Part shown: piece after piece, positions 1-7,027 of the stretch
Layout: each line of letters opens with the position of its first letter
Numbering within the stretch: position 1 is the stretch's first letter
Source: Pseudogracilibacillus sp037892545
GTDB lineage: Bacteria; Bacillota; Bacilli; Bacillales; Amphibacillaceae
Direction of reading: 5' to 3'
Length of the DNA stretch: 16,303 bases
Assembly (NCBI RefSeq): GCF_037892545.1
Contig: NZ_JBBKBG010000043.1
Coordinates: 1 to 16,303, forward strand
The notes under the pieces: model-generated
The model's input: only the letters and a program-made list of their open reading frames with translations
What the model was told of the DNA's origin: nothing
Databases searched by the model: none
Program-made: the position numbers and the translations under genes

Positions 1-1
1 A

Positions 2-436
2 TGGCATAAACAAAGTAAAACGGCATATGTTGGAGATGTAATTTTGTCACATTCGCCGAGTAATGCGTTGGTGGAATTGGATAAAACAGGGGGACGCACA
101 AAGTCATTAGTATTATATGAACAATCATTACAAAAATTACGTGCGTATGAACCAGCCATTGCCTATAGTGGACATGGTGAAATTATACATGATCCGATCG
201 GGTTAATTGACCAAAAATTAAAACGTATAGAAACGAAGGCGGAGCGTATTATCTCCTTACTATATGAAGAGAAAACAGCAGCAGAAATTGCAAAAGAAAT
301 GTATAAGGAACGTTATGAACCATTACTCCCATTAGTCATGTCGGAAGTAATTGGTCACTTAGACCGCTTGTATACACTACAAAAAGTGACACAAATTAGA
401 AAAAACGGATTGATTTATTATAAAAAACAGATGTAG
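2..436 (+). CDS. MBL-fold metallo-hydrolase, 3' part (5' end outside window)
   Basis: The frame is open from base 2 with no stop, so the gene starts before the window; the first ATG at 44 is internal. The visible 144 residues are the C-terminal part of a metallo-beta-lactamase-fold hydrolase. The first residues contain a YVGDVIL stretch, whose Asp is the usual bridging metal ligand. Further on, YSGHGEII carries the last metal-binding His. The final ~80 residues (LIDQKLKRIETKAERII onward, ending in IRKNGLIYYKK) look like the winged-helix domain often fused to this class. The HxHxDH motif would lie upstream and cannot be checked. The substrate is unknown; relatives hydrolyse thioesters, lactones or phosphodiesters. 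The stop lies 11 bp before the aspartate dehydrogenase ATG, so the two are probably co-transcribed. Confidence 0.85.
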   Translation, partial: WHKQSKTAYVGDVILSHSPSNALVELDKTGGRTKSLVLYEQSLQKLRAYEPAIAYSGHGEIIHDPIGLIDQKLKRIETKAERIISLLYEEKTAAEIAKEMYKERYEPLLPLVMSEVIGHLDRLYTLQKVTQIRKNGLIYYKKQM

Positions 437-447
437 AGGTGTATACG

Positions 448-1218
448 ATGAAAGTAGGAATTATTGGAGCAGGAGCTATTGCAAATTATATTTTAGAGAA
501 TGAAAAAGATCACACCTATGAAGTAACGAGTATACTTGTAAGGGATATGGAAAAATATCGTGAGTTTGGCAATAAATATCATGTTCCTTTATTTACGGAT
601 GTTCAAGCATTTATCGACTCTGGTGTAGATATCGTTGTAGAAGCAGCTACAGTGGAGGCGGTACAGGCGTATGTGCCACAAATTATCGAACAAAAAGATG
701 TCATTATTATTAGCATCGGTGCTTTTGTAGAAAATGCATTTACACAAAAAGTAACATCTATTGCAGAGAAAAATAATCGGAATATCTTTTTACCATCAGG
801 GTCGATTGGTGGATTAGACTTAGTGCAAAATGTGTTGGCAACAAAAAATGTGGAACATGTATCCTTAACGACACGAAAAGCAGCACATACATTAGTAAAA
901 GAACCGATGACAGAAGAAAAAATTGCCTTTGAAGGAAGTGCACGGGAAGCTATTGCAATATATCCAAAAAATATAAATATTTCTATTGCATTATCGCTTG
1001 CTGGAATTGGATTTGATCGAACAAAAGTGACGATGATTGCTGATCCTCATGCCACCAAAAATACCCATACAATTGAGGTGGAAGGCGCATTTGGAAAAGC
1101 TAGTTTTACGATTGAAAACAATCCATTACCTTCCAATCCAAGTACAAGTTATTTAGCAGCAATGAGTGTGATTGGTACGATAGAACGTCAACAAAATGTC
1201 ATTCGCATTGGGCAATAA
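448..1218 (+). CDS. L-aspartate dehydrogenase, NadX/TM1643 family
   Basis: A 256-residue NAD(P)-dependent enzyme predicted to interconvert L-aspartate and iminoaspartate/oxaloacetate plus ammonia. The N-terminal Rossmann fold opens with VGIIGAGAIA (residues 3-12). The C-terminal part has the family signatures PSGSIGGLD (116-124), FEGSAREA (161-168), YPKNINI (172-178) and ADPHATKNTHTIEVEG, including the His region implicated in catalysis. Length fits the family (about 240-270). The ATG at 448 is preferred over an in-frame GTG at 439, because AGAGGTG lies about 8 bp before it and the Rossmann strand starts at once. It follows the MBL hydrolase closely and ends at a hairpin. In other bacteria the enzyme feeds NAD synthesis through iminoaspartate, but no nadA, nadB or nadC is seen here, so its job is open. 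Aspartate is also the distant precursor of ectoine, encoded 10 kb away; that link is speculative. Confidence 0.85.
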   Translation: MKVGIIGAGAIANYILENEKDHTYEVTSILVRDMEKYREFGNKYHVPLFTDVQAFIDSGVDIVVEAATVEAVQAYVPQIIEQKDVIIISIGAFVENAFTQKVTSIAEKNNRNIFLPSGSIGGLDLVQNVLATKNVEHVSLTTRKAAHTLVKEPMTEEKIAFEGSAREAIAIYPKNINISIALSLAGIGFDRTKVTMIADPHATKNTHTIEVEGAFGKASFTIENNPLPSNPSTSYLAAMSVIGTIERQQNVIRIGQ

Positions 1219-1229
1219 AATATCGAATC

Positions 1230-1261
1230 TTCTATTATTTCCCAGGAAATAATAGAATTTT
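1230..1261 (+). terminator. Rho-independent terminator after aspartate dehydrogenase
   Basis: A perfect 13-bp AT-rich inverted repeat (arms 1230-1242 and 1245-1257, TTCTATTATTTCC and its complement) starts 11 bp after the stop codon and is followed by TTTT. With a realistic loop the stem is about 12 bp. It probably ends the MBL hydrolase/aspartate dehydrogenase transcript. The stem is AT-rich and the T run is short, so termination may be partial. Confidence 0.65.
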
Positions 1262-1330
1262 GTCGAAATATTACAGAGGAAGCTGACTTTTACAAACGGT
1301 TTACACTTTGATTAAATAAGCGAAATATAG

Positions 1331-1363
1331 ACATACTATAAGAAAAATTCGGGTATGGTATGT
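1331..1363. repeat. Inverted repeat in the leader of the acyltransferase gene
   Basis: Arms ACATACTATA (1331-1340) and TATGGTATGT (1354-1363) are complementary except for one G-T pair, around a 13-base centre. The element lies 45 bp before the acyltransferase ATG. It could be an operator or a leader hairpin. I found no convincing -35/-10 pair around it, so the role is unassigned. The rest of 1262-1407 holds nothing I can name. Confidence 0.35.
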
Positions 1364-1407
1364 AGTAGAGAATATTTTGATAATGTTGAAGACAAAGGGT
1401 GAATGGT

Positions 1408-2424
1408 ATGGAAAGAAATGCTTTTTTTGATAATGCACGTCTATTATTAATAACGTTGGTCGTCTTTGGACACATTATTCAACCATTAACATTTGATTCG
1501 AAATCATTGGCAACATTGTATACATGGATCTACACATTCCATATGCCTGCGTTTATTATGATTGCAGGTTATTTCGCAAAAGGGTCTAGTGATAGTAAAT
1601 ATCTATTAGCATTAGCAAAAAAACTATTAATCCCGTATGTTATTTTTCAGGTAGTTTATACAGGGTATTACTTTTTAATCGATAAAAAAGATTGGTTAGT
1701 CGATAGTATCTTTTATCCGCACTGGTCATTATGGTTTTTATTTAGCTTGTTTTGTTGGCATATGTTATTAATTTTATATAAACATGTACGTCCTGTCGTT
1801 GGAATTATCGTTGCAATCATTATCGGTGTGACGATTGGTTATTTTGATTCGATTGGACATATGTTTAGTTTGTCACGAACATTCGTCTTTTTCCCGTATT
1901 TCTTAATCGGGTATTGGATGTCTGAACAACAAATGATGGCATTAAAACGTGTTCCAATAAAAATTGCTAGTCTTGTAGTGATGACTGTATTCGCAGTAGC
2001 AATCTATTATTTACCAGATGTAAATACAGACTGGTTGTTAGCATCTAAGTCATATGGTGCTTTAGGAGTTGAGTGGGGAGGAAGTGTATTTAGATTTACA
2101 GTATATATGACTTCTTTACTCATGGCCTTCAGTGTCCTAGCATGGATTCCGAAGCAACGATTCTCCTTCACAAAACTAGGGGAACGAACATTGTACGTAT
2201 ATTTACTACACGGTTTTATCGTACAATATTTACGACAAGAAGATATTATTCAAGTGTCGAACATATTTGATTTTATCGGGGTCATTGCAATTACTGTCAT
2301 CATTGTATTCTTGTTATCAAGTAAGTTTTTCATGACAGTTACAGAGCCATTGATTGAATTAAGTACTAGACGTTGGGATAACTTTAAAAATAGAATTAGA
2401 AATAGAAATAGAGATGCATATTAA
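1408..2424 (+). CDS. Membrane acyltransferase, Acyl_transf_3 / fucose-4-O-acetylase-like
   Basis: A 338-residue polytopic membrane protein of the acyltransferase-3 family, most like the COG3594 group (fucose 4-O-acetylase-like, as in Bacillus YkrP/YfiQ proteins). Visible signatures are FFDNARLLLI followed by VVFGHIIQP, with the expected catalytic His22, then the FHMPAFIMIAGYFAKG loop near residues 44-59. About nine to ten hydrophobic segments follow, and the tail is short and very basic (FKNRIRNRNRD). Such enzymes move acyl groups across the membrane onto cell-surface polysaccharides; the acceptor here cannot be told. ATG 1408 is chosen because AAAGGGTG sits 6-7 bp upstream; an in-frame GTG at 1399 overlaps that site. 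The gene stands alone between two terminators. Confidence 0.8.
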   Translation: MERNAFFDNARLLLITLVVFGHIIQPLTFDSKSLATLYTWIYTFHMPAFIMIAGYFAKGSSDSKYLLALAKKLLIPYVIFQVVYTGYYFLIDKKDWLVDSIFYPHWSLWFLFSLFCWHMLLILYKHVRPVVGIIVAIIIGVTIGYFDSIGHMFSLSRTFVFFPYFLIGYWMSEQQMMALKRVPIKIASLVVMTVFAVAIYYLPDVNTDWLLASKSYGALGVEWGGSVFRFTVYMTSLLMAFSVLAWIPKQRFSFTKLGERTLYVYLLHGFIVQYLRQEDIIQVSNIFDFIGVIAITVIIVFLLSSKFFMTVTEPLIELSTRRWDNFKNRIRNRNRDAY

Positions 2425-2430
2425 TAGAAT

Positions 2431-2466
2431 AAAAACGATGATCTTTTTAAAGGTCATCGTTTTTTT
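2431..2466 (+). terminator. Rho-independent terminator after the acyltransferase
   Basis: Stem AAAAACGATGA (2431-2441) pairs with TCATCGTTTTT (2454-2464). Further pairing in the T5A3 centre closes a small loop, and a run of T's extends to 2466. It begins 6 bp after the stop codon. The A-rich left flank lets it work on the other strand too. Confidence 0.85.
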
Positions 2467-2660
2467 ATGAAGTAATTTGTTTTATTGTACTATTTAGGAG
2501 TTCTACTATAGCGAACATGCCGTTGTATAGTTGTCCACACCTCTTTTGCTGGCACTGCATGTGAGATGCCAATTTATTGAATCATTCCGAGTGATAACTA
2601 AAATTACCTCTCTATTTTATCCCCTCTTATTCTCTATTACTTTCACAACCTAGTGAGGGT

Positions 2661-2674
2661 TGAAAGCGATTTAT
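2661..2674. promoter_or_regulatory. Possible CcpA cre site upstream of the Fe-ADH operon
   Basis: TGAAAGCGATTTAT matches the Bacillus cre pattern WTGNAANCGNWNNCW at 14 of 15 positions when the preceding T is counted; the conserved C near the end is A. It lies about 40 bp upstream of the -10 at 2714. A short inverted repeat, CAACC...GGTTG (2646-2650 and 2658-2662), overlaps its left edge. Nothing else in the 2467-2700 gap could be assigned. Confidence 0.4.
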
Positions 2675-2710
2675 TTGCTCTACTCTATGAAAGAGGAGGG
2701 CGAATAATTA

Positions 2711-2719
2711 TGATATAAT
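2711..2719 (+). promoter_or_regulatory. Extended -10 promoter for the Fe-ADH/kinase/regulator operon
   Basis: TGATATAAT is an exact extended -10 (TGnTATAAT), 33 bp before the GTG start at 2753. No good -35 is found 16-18 bp upstream, which is tolerable for extended -10 sigma-A promoters. This would give constitutive or cre-modulated synthesis of the sensory operon, unlike the sigma-54 promoter of its presumed target. Confidence 0.55.
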
Positions 2720-2752
2720 GAATATTCAGATTACTTGAGTGGAGGGATTTTC

Positions 2753-3901
2753 GTGAAAATACATAAGTTCGTCATGCCAGAAGTTATATTTGGGACAGGG
2801 GCCATGTCACAAGTTGGAGAAAGTTGTCTTCGCTTAGGTGCGCAACATGTGCTTATTGTGACAGATAATGGAATTATCGCTGAGGGATGGTTAAAAGAAG
2901 TAGAGAATTCCTGTCATAAAGTCGGACTAGCGTATACAGTATTTTCGGATTTAACATCAAATCCAAAAGATTACGAAGTACAGAATGGATATAATGCATA
3001 TAAAGACTCAAAATGTGACGCAATATTAGGGGTCGGTGGTGGTAGTGCAATTGATGTAGCGAAAGCTATTGCAATTTTAGCGACAAATGGAGGGGATATT
3101 ATCGATTATGAAGGGGTGGATAAAATTAATGCCCCATTACCTCCATTAGTGATGGTACCGACAACAGCTGGATCAGGATCAGAAGTGTCACAGTTTTCCA
3201 TTATACTCGACTCTCACAGTGAACGAAAATTTACTATCATTTCAAAATCACTTGTTCCGGATATTGCGATTGTAGACCCAGAAACTTTGATGACGAAGAG
3301 TGCGCTTCTAACTGCAACAACAGGATTGGATGTGTTAACACATGGCATAGAAGCGTATGTAAGTATTGCTGCAACCCCTTTATCAGATGTACATGCAAGA
3401 AATGCGATTAGACTTGTTGCGGATAATTTGCGCCAATCGGTAGCTTCTAAGTTAAATAGGGAAGCAAAGGAAAATATGGCGATGGCAAGTTTACAAGCTG
3501 GGCTAGCTTTTTCCAATGCCATATTAGGAGCAGTACATGCGATGAGTCATGCTATTGGTGGAAGATTTTTACTACCACATGGGGATGTAAATGCAATTTT
3601 ACTTCCTTATGTGATGGAGTTCAATTACGTAGCAATGCCTGAAAAATTTGTCGATATCGCTACATTACTTGGTGTTGACGAACGGTTCCTTACGATATTA
3701 AATGCTGGAGAAAAAGCGGTAGAACATGTACAGGCATTGTCGAGACAAATTGGTGCACCACAACGATTAAGTGAGTTACATTTAACTGAAAAAGATGCTG
3801 CAATTGTAAGTGAATTTGCATTAAAAGATGCATGTATTATTACGAATCCACGGGATATTACGAAAGAGGATATCGAAAATTTATTTATGAAAGCATTGTG
3901 A
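2753..3901 (+). CDS. Iron-containing alcohol dehydrogenase, group III (ErcA-like)
   Basis: A 382-residue NAD-dependent Fe-ADH. It has the N-terminal MPEVIFGTGA, the nucleotide loop GVGGGSAIDVAKAIA (about 93-107), and MVPTTAGSGSEV (134-145). The predicted iron ligands are Asp193 and His197 (GLDVLTHGIEAY), His262 (AVHAMSHAIGG) and His276 (LPHGDVNAILLP), all present, so it should be active. The GTG at 2753 is chosen: GGAGG lies 7 bp before it, whereas a TTG at 2735 is upstream of that site. The stop is 10 bp before the histidine kinase ATG, so the three genes form one operon. ErcA-type Fe-ADHs in Pseudomonas act in the regulation of ethanol oxidation together with sensor kinases. By analogy, this enzyme may produce or remove the sensed compound rather than carry the main flux. 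Bulk alcohol or aldehyde turnover is the alternative. Confidence 0.88.
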   Translation: MKIHKFVMPEVIFGTGAMSQVGESCLRLGAQHVLIVTDNGIIAEGWLKEVENSCHKVGLAYTVFSDLTSNPKDYEVQNGYNAYKDSKCDAILGVGGGSAIDVAKAIAILATNGGDIIDYEGVDKINAPLPPLVMVPTTAGSGSEVSQFSIILDSHSERKFTIISKSLVPDIAIVDPETLMTKSALLTATTGLDVLTHGIEAYVSIAATPLSDVHARNAIRLVADNLRQSVASKLNREAKENMAMASLQAGLAFSNAILGAVHAMSHAIGGRFLLPHGDVNAILLPYVMEFNYVAMPEKFVDIATLLGVDERFLTILNAGEKAVEHVQALSRQIGAPQRLSELHLTEKDAAIVSEFALKDACIITNPRDITKEDIENLFMKAL

Positions 3902-3911
3902 GGCGATATCA

Positions 3912-5546
3912 ATGATAGAAAGAGAACAGTTAATAGACAAGCTCGTTGGAGTTCAATCTTCTAAACAAAATTATTATACACAATTAAAGCAGACGATTTT
4001 AGAGTTGGAAAAGAAAAATACACAGCTTGAAATCATTAATGATGTAATGAAAAGTTTTAATATAGAAATGTCGATGGATGAAATGTTATGTCATATTTTG
4101 GAGAAGTTGAATAAAATTTATCCATTTCATCGATTAAGTTTGAATCGATATGAAAAGGAAATGGATGAATTATACGTGACGAGCGTATACCCAACCTATA
4201 CGACATATCCGTATATTGGAACATTTATACCAATTGAACAATCTATCTATTGGGAAGTAGTCGAACAAAATAAGTATAAAAATTACCATTTATCAGATGA
4301 ACAATATTATACAGAAGATAAGTCTTTTTTACATATAGGTTTACAGCAAATACTCATTTTTCCACTGCGGTCTAAAGGAAATGTTATCGGGACTTTTAGT
4401 TTGGGAACAGAAGAAACTTTAACCTTTGATCAGGCTGAAATTGATTTTTTTCAACAATTAAGTGACCAACTAGCTGTATCAATAGAAAACGTATTTTTAT
4501 ATCAAAAAATACTTCAAAGTAAGGAAGAATGGGAACAAACATTTTCGGCGGTACTTGATGCGATCGTGTTAGTGGACGTAAACGGCAAGATTTTACGTGC
4601 GAATGAGGCTGGTAGTGCTTTATTAACGAAATATCATTGTGTTGAAAATATCCATACATTACTATATGAAACGATGCTTCCAACGCAAAGTATGATTCAA
4701 CGTTGTGCATCAACCGAGCAAGTGACATATGAAGAAATAAAGATTGCGGAAGAAACGTATGAAGTGTATGCGTATCCAGCTTTAAATGATGAAAATGAAT
4801 TATATCATATTATTCTGTATATGAAAGATGTAACGAATAAGCAATTGTATGAAATGCAATTAATTCAATCGAGCAAATTGGCCGCAATTGGAGAAATGGC
4901 TGCAGGAGTCGCACACGAATTAAATAATCCACTGACAGCAATTTTAGGGAATACACAATTATTATTACGGAAAGCAAATGAACAAGTGGAAACGACTTTA
5001 TTGGAAGATGTATTAGGAGCAGGGAAAAGATGTCAAAATATCGTACGCAACTTGTTAACTTTTTCAAGGCAGGATGCATATTTATTTGAAACATGCTCTA
5101 TGAATGAAGCAGTAAGAACCGTATTAAGTTTAGTAGGATATCAAATCTCGCAAAATCATATTGTATTAGAGACAGATTTACAAGAAAATTTATCGCTATT
5201 TCAAGGAAGTATTCAACAAATTGAACAGGTTATCATTAATATATTACTGAATGCACAAGATGAATTAGTACAGTTGAATCGTCACGATGGAAAAATTATT
5301 ATTTCATCCAGAGAATCTGCGGATGCCATTTATTTATCCGTTCAAGACAATGGAATGGGAATGACAGAATCTGAAAAACAAAAAATTTTTGATCCATTTT
5401 ATACGACGAAGGAAGTTCAAAAAGGAACTGGACTCGGTTTATCCGTCAGTTTAGGGATTGTTGCATCCCATCATGGGGAAATTCTTGTAGAAAGTGAAAA
5501 AGGTGTAGGAAGTACGTTTACGATAAAATTACCGAAATGTGAATAG
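3912..5546 (+). CDS. Soluble GAF/PAS sensor histidine kinase
   Basis: A 544-residue protein with no membrane span or signal peptide, so it should sense a cytoplasmic cue. Order: N-terminal coiled coil (about 15-45), GAF domain (about 45-195), PAS-like domain (about 205-310, with ILRANEAGSALL and a C-terminal VTNKQ), HisKA, HATPase. The H-box GVAHELNNPLTAI puts the phosphorylated His at 335. The N-box is around Asn447 (IINILLNAQDEL). G-boxes are DNGMG (479-483) and GTGLGL (505-510). The PLTAI-type H-box resembles NtrB-like kinases that partner NtrC regulators. GAGG lies 7 bp before the ATG. The stop is 10 bp before the response regulator ATG, so that regulator is its presumed partner. The ligand is unknown; neighbours point to an alcohol, an aldehyde or a metabolite of them. 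Confidence 0.92.
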   Translation: MIEREQLIDKLVGVQSSKQNYYTQLKQTILELEKKNTQLEIINDVMKSFNIEMSMDEMLCHILEKLNKIYPFHRLSLNRYEKEMDELYVTSVYPTYTTYPYIGTFIPIEQSIYWEVVEQNKYKNYHLSDEQYYTEDKSFLHIGLQQILIFPLRSKGNVIGTFSLGTEETLTFDQAEIDFFQQLSDQLAVSIENVFLYQKILQSKEEWEQTFSAVLDAIVLVDVNGKILRANEAGSALLTKYHCVENIHTLLYETMLPTQSMIQRCASTEQVTYEEIKIAEETYEVYAYPALNDENELYHIILYMKDVTNKQLYEMQLIQSSKLAAIGEMAAGVAHELNNPLTAILGNTQLLLRKANEQVETTLLEDVLGAGKRCQNIVRNLLTFSRQDAYLFETCSMNEAVRTVLSLVGYQISQNHIVLETDLQENLSLFQGSIQQIEQVIINILLNAQDELVQLNRHDGKIIISSRESADAIYLSVQDNGMGMTESEKQKIFDPFYTTKEVQKGTGLGLSVSLGIVASHHGEILVESEKGVGSTFTIKLPKCE

Positions 5547-5556
5547 GGGGGATTTC

Positions 5557-6987
5557 ATGGTACATATTTTAGTCATTGATGATGAGCAAACAGTTGGAAA
5601 CTTTTTAACCTATTTTTTTGAAGAAAAGTTCTATCATGTATCGGTTGGGTACAGTGGAACGGATTATGATCGATTAATCGAAGAACGGACGTATGATTTA
5701 GCGATGATTGATGTTAAGTTACCAGATCGAAATGGATTAGAAATATTAGAACATATCAAACAGAAACAATCCTCATGTAAAACGATCATCATGACAGGAT
5801 ATAGTACAGTGAAAGTCGCAGTAGATGCCATTAAGTTAGGTGCAAATGATTTTATTGAAAAACCTTTCGATGATATTGATTTATTGGAGCAAACAGTGGA
5901 TCAATTATTAGAAGGACAGACGACTGTCATGGAGGATGATATAAGGCAATTAACGGCGATGAGTGGAATGGTCGTTGAAAACAGTGTAGTAATGAAACAA
6001 TTACTTACTTTTGCATATAAAGTTGCGACGAAAAATATAAATGTGTTTATCCAAGGGGAGACGGGAACCGGAAAAGAATTATTTGCATATTTTATTCATC
6101 TTGCCTCCCATCGAAGTGATCAACCATATATACGAATTAATTGTGGAGCGCTCTCTGAGACACTGTTAGAAAGTGAACTATTTGGTCATGAAAAAGGGGC
6201 TTTTACAGGGGCGACAAAGGAAAGAAAAGGTGTATTTGAGATTGCGAATCATGGCACTTTATTTTTAGATGAAATTGGTGATGCTTCTTTGGCGACACAA
6301 GTGAAGTTATTACGTGTCATTGAATCGGGTGAGTATATGCGTGTGGGAGGGGAAACATTAAAAAAGACGAATATCCGTATTATTTCGGCGACGAATGTAG
6401 ACTTGAAGGAAGCGGTAAAAGAAAAGAAATTTCGAGAAGATTTATATTATCGATTAAATGTCGTCGAATTACATATTCCACCACTTCGTGAACGAAAAGA
6501 GGATATTGTTCCGATAGCAACATACTTTTTACATAAACTGGATGAATCACTTATGTTGCATGAAGATACTAAAACGTTGTTAAGGACATACGATTGGCCA
6601 GGAAATATTAGAGAATTATCCAATATGATAAAACGTGCTGTTTCCTTGTTAGAACCAGGTGAGAAGATGATAGATGCCAAGTATTTTTCACATCTTACTA
6701 GTAGTATGTCCAATGAGATATCCACAAGCAAGAAAATGGAAGAAGTAAATTTTGAAGAAAAAATACAAGCTTTTCAACAAATGGTGATAAACATGTGGAA
6801 AGACGAACAAATTTTTCCATTAAAACCAATATTAGAAGAAATTCACCAACTAGAAGATTATATTGGGAAGCAATATATTCATAAAGCGTTGAAAAAGTAT
6901 ATTGGAAATAGGCAAAAAGCGGCCGAGGCATTAGAAATTACCCCACGTCAATTGAGATATTTATTAAAAGAAAAGGATATAAGATGA
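5557..6987 (+). CDS. NtrC-family sigma-54-dependent response regulator
   Basis: A 476-residue transcription activator in three parts. The receiver domain (1-115) has the acidic pair Asp8/Asp9, phospho-acceptor Asp52 (MIDVKLPD) and Lys102 (EKPF). The AAA+ domain (about 135-370) has Walker A GETGTGKE (167-174), the sigma-54 contact loop GAFTGA (214-219), Walker B LFLDEI (235-240) and the RLNVVELHIPPLRER and DWPGNIRE signatures. The C-terminal Fis-type helix-turn-helix is NRQKAAEALEITPRQLRYLL. All catalytic elements are intact, so it should activate SigL RNA polymerase. A linker of about 60 residues before the HTH is longer than usual. The ATG at 5557 follows AGGGGGG closely; an in-frame GTG at 5539 overlaps the kinase end. 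The only sigma-54 promoter I find in the window is at the convergent adh-aldehyde dehydrogenase operon, its likely target. Confidence 0.93.
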   Translation: MVHILVIDDEQTVGNFLTYFFEEKFYHVSVGYSGTDYDRLIEERTYDLAMIDVKLPDRNGLEILEHIKQKQSSCKTIIMTGYSTVKVAVDAIKLGANDFIEKPFDDIDLLEQTVDQLLEGQTTVMEDDIRQLTAMSGMVVENSVVMKQLLTFAYKVATKNINVFIQGETGTGKELFAYFIHLASHRSDQPYIRINCGALSETLLESELFGHEKGAFTGATKERKGVFEIANHGTLFLDEIGDASLATQVKLLRVIESGEYMRVGGETLKKTNIRIISATNVDLKEAVKEKKFREDLYYRLNVVELHIPPLRERKEDIVPIATYFLHKLDESLMLHEDTKTLLRTYDWPGNIRELSNMIKRAVSLLEPGEKMIDAKYFSHLTSSMSNEISTSKKMEEVNFEEKIQAFQQMVINMWKDEQIFPLKPILEEIHQLEDYIGKQYIHKALKKYIGNRQKAAEALEITPRQLRYLLKEKDIR

Positions 6988-7021
6988 GGGGGAATTCATC
7001 TTATATCCTTTTAGTTTTTTT
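6971..7021. terminator. Shared hairpin terminator between convergent operons
   Basis: A perfect 17-bp inverted repeat (6971-6987 and 6996-7012, AAAAGGATATAAGATGA and its complement) has an 8-base loop and is followed by a T-rich stretch ending at 7021. The left arm is the last codons and stop of the response regulator gene. On the minus strand the hairpin follows the aldehyde dehydrogenase stop and ends in TTTTCTTTT, so it probably works both ways. Confidence 0.8.
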
Positions 7022-7027
7022 AGTTTC

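Noticed and set aside
2381..2420. AATAGA-type short repeats at the end of the acyltransferase gene
   Set aside because: They are part of the coding sequence for a basic Asn/Arg tail; too short and irregular to be called a functional repeat.
2550..2564. TGGCAC with GTGA 5 bp later, a possible sigma-54 promoter before the Fe-ADH operon
   Set aside because: The -24 half is perfect, but the -12 half has GA instead of the invariant GC, and it lies about 190 bp before the start. The extended -10 at 2711-2719 is a better promoter.
2557..2571. Minus-strand GG-N10-GC (TTGGCAT...ATGCA) overlapping the previous site
   Set aside because: Spacing is right, but the -12 box lacks TTGC and no minus-strand gene follows; the acyltransferase is on the plus strand. 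Probably chance.
3214..3522. Minus-strand open frame of 102 codons inside the Fe-ADH gene
   Set aside because: Antisense to conserved catalytic sequence, low-complexity Ser/Ala/Phe composition, no ribosome site.
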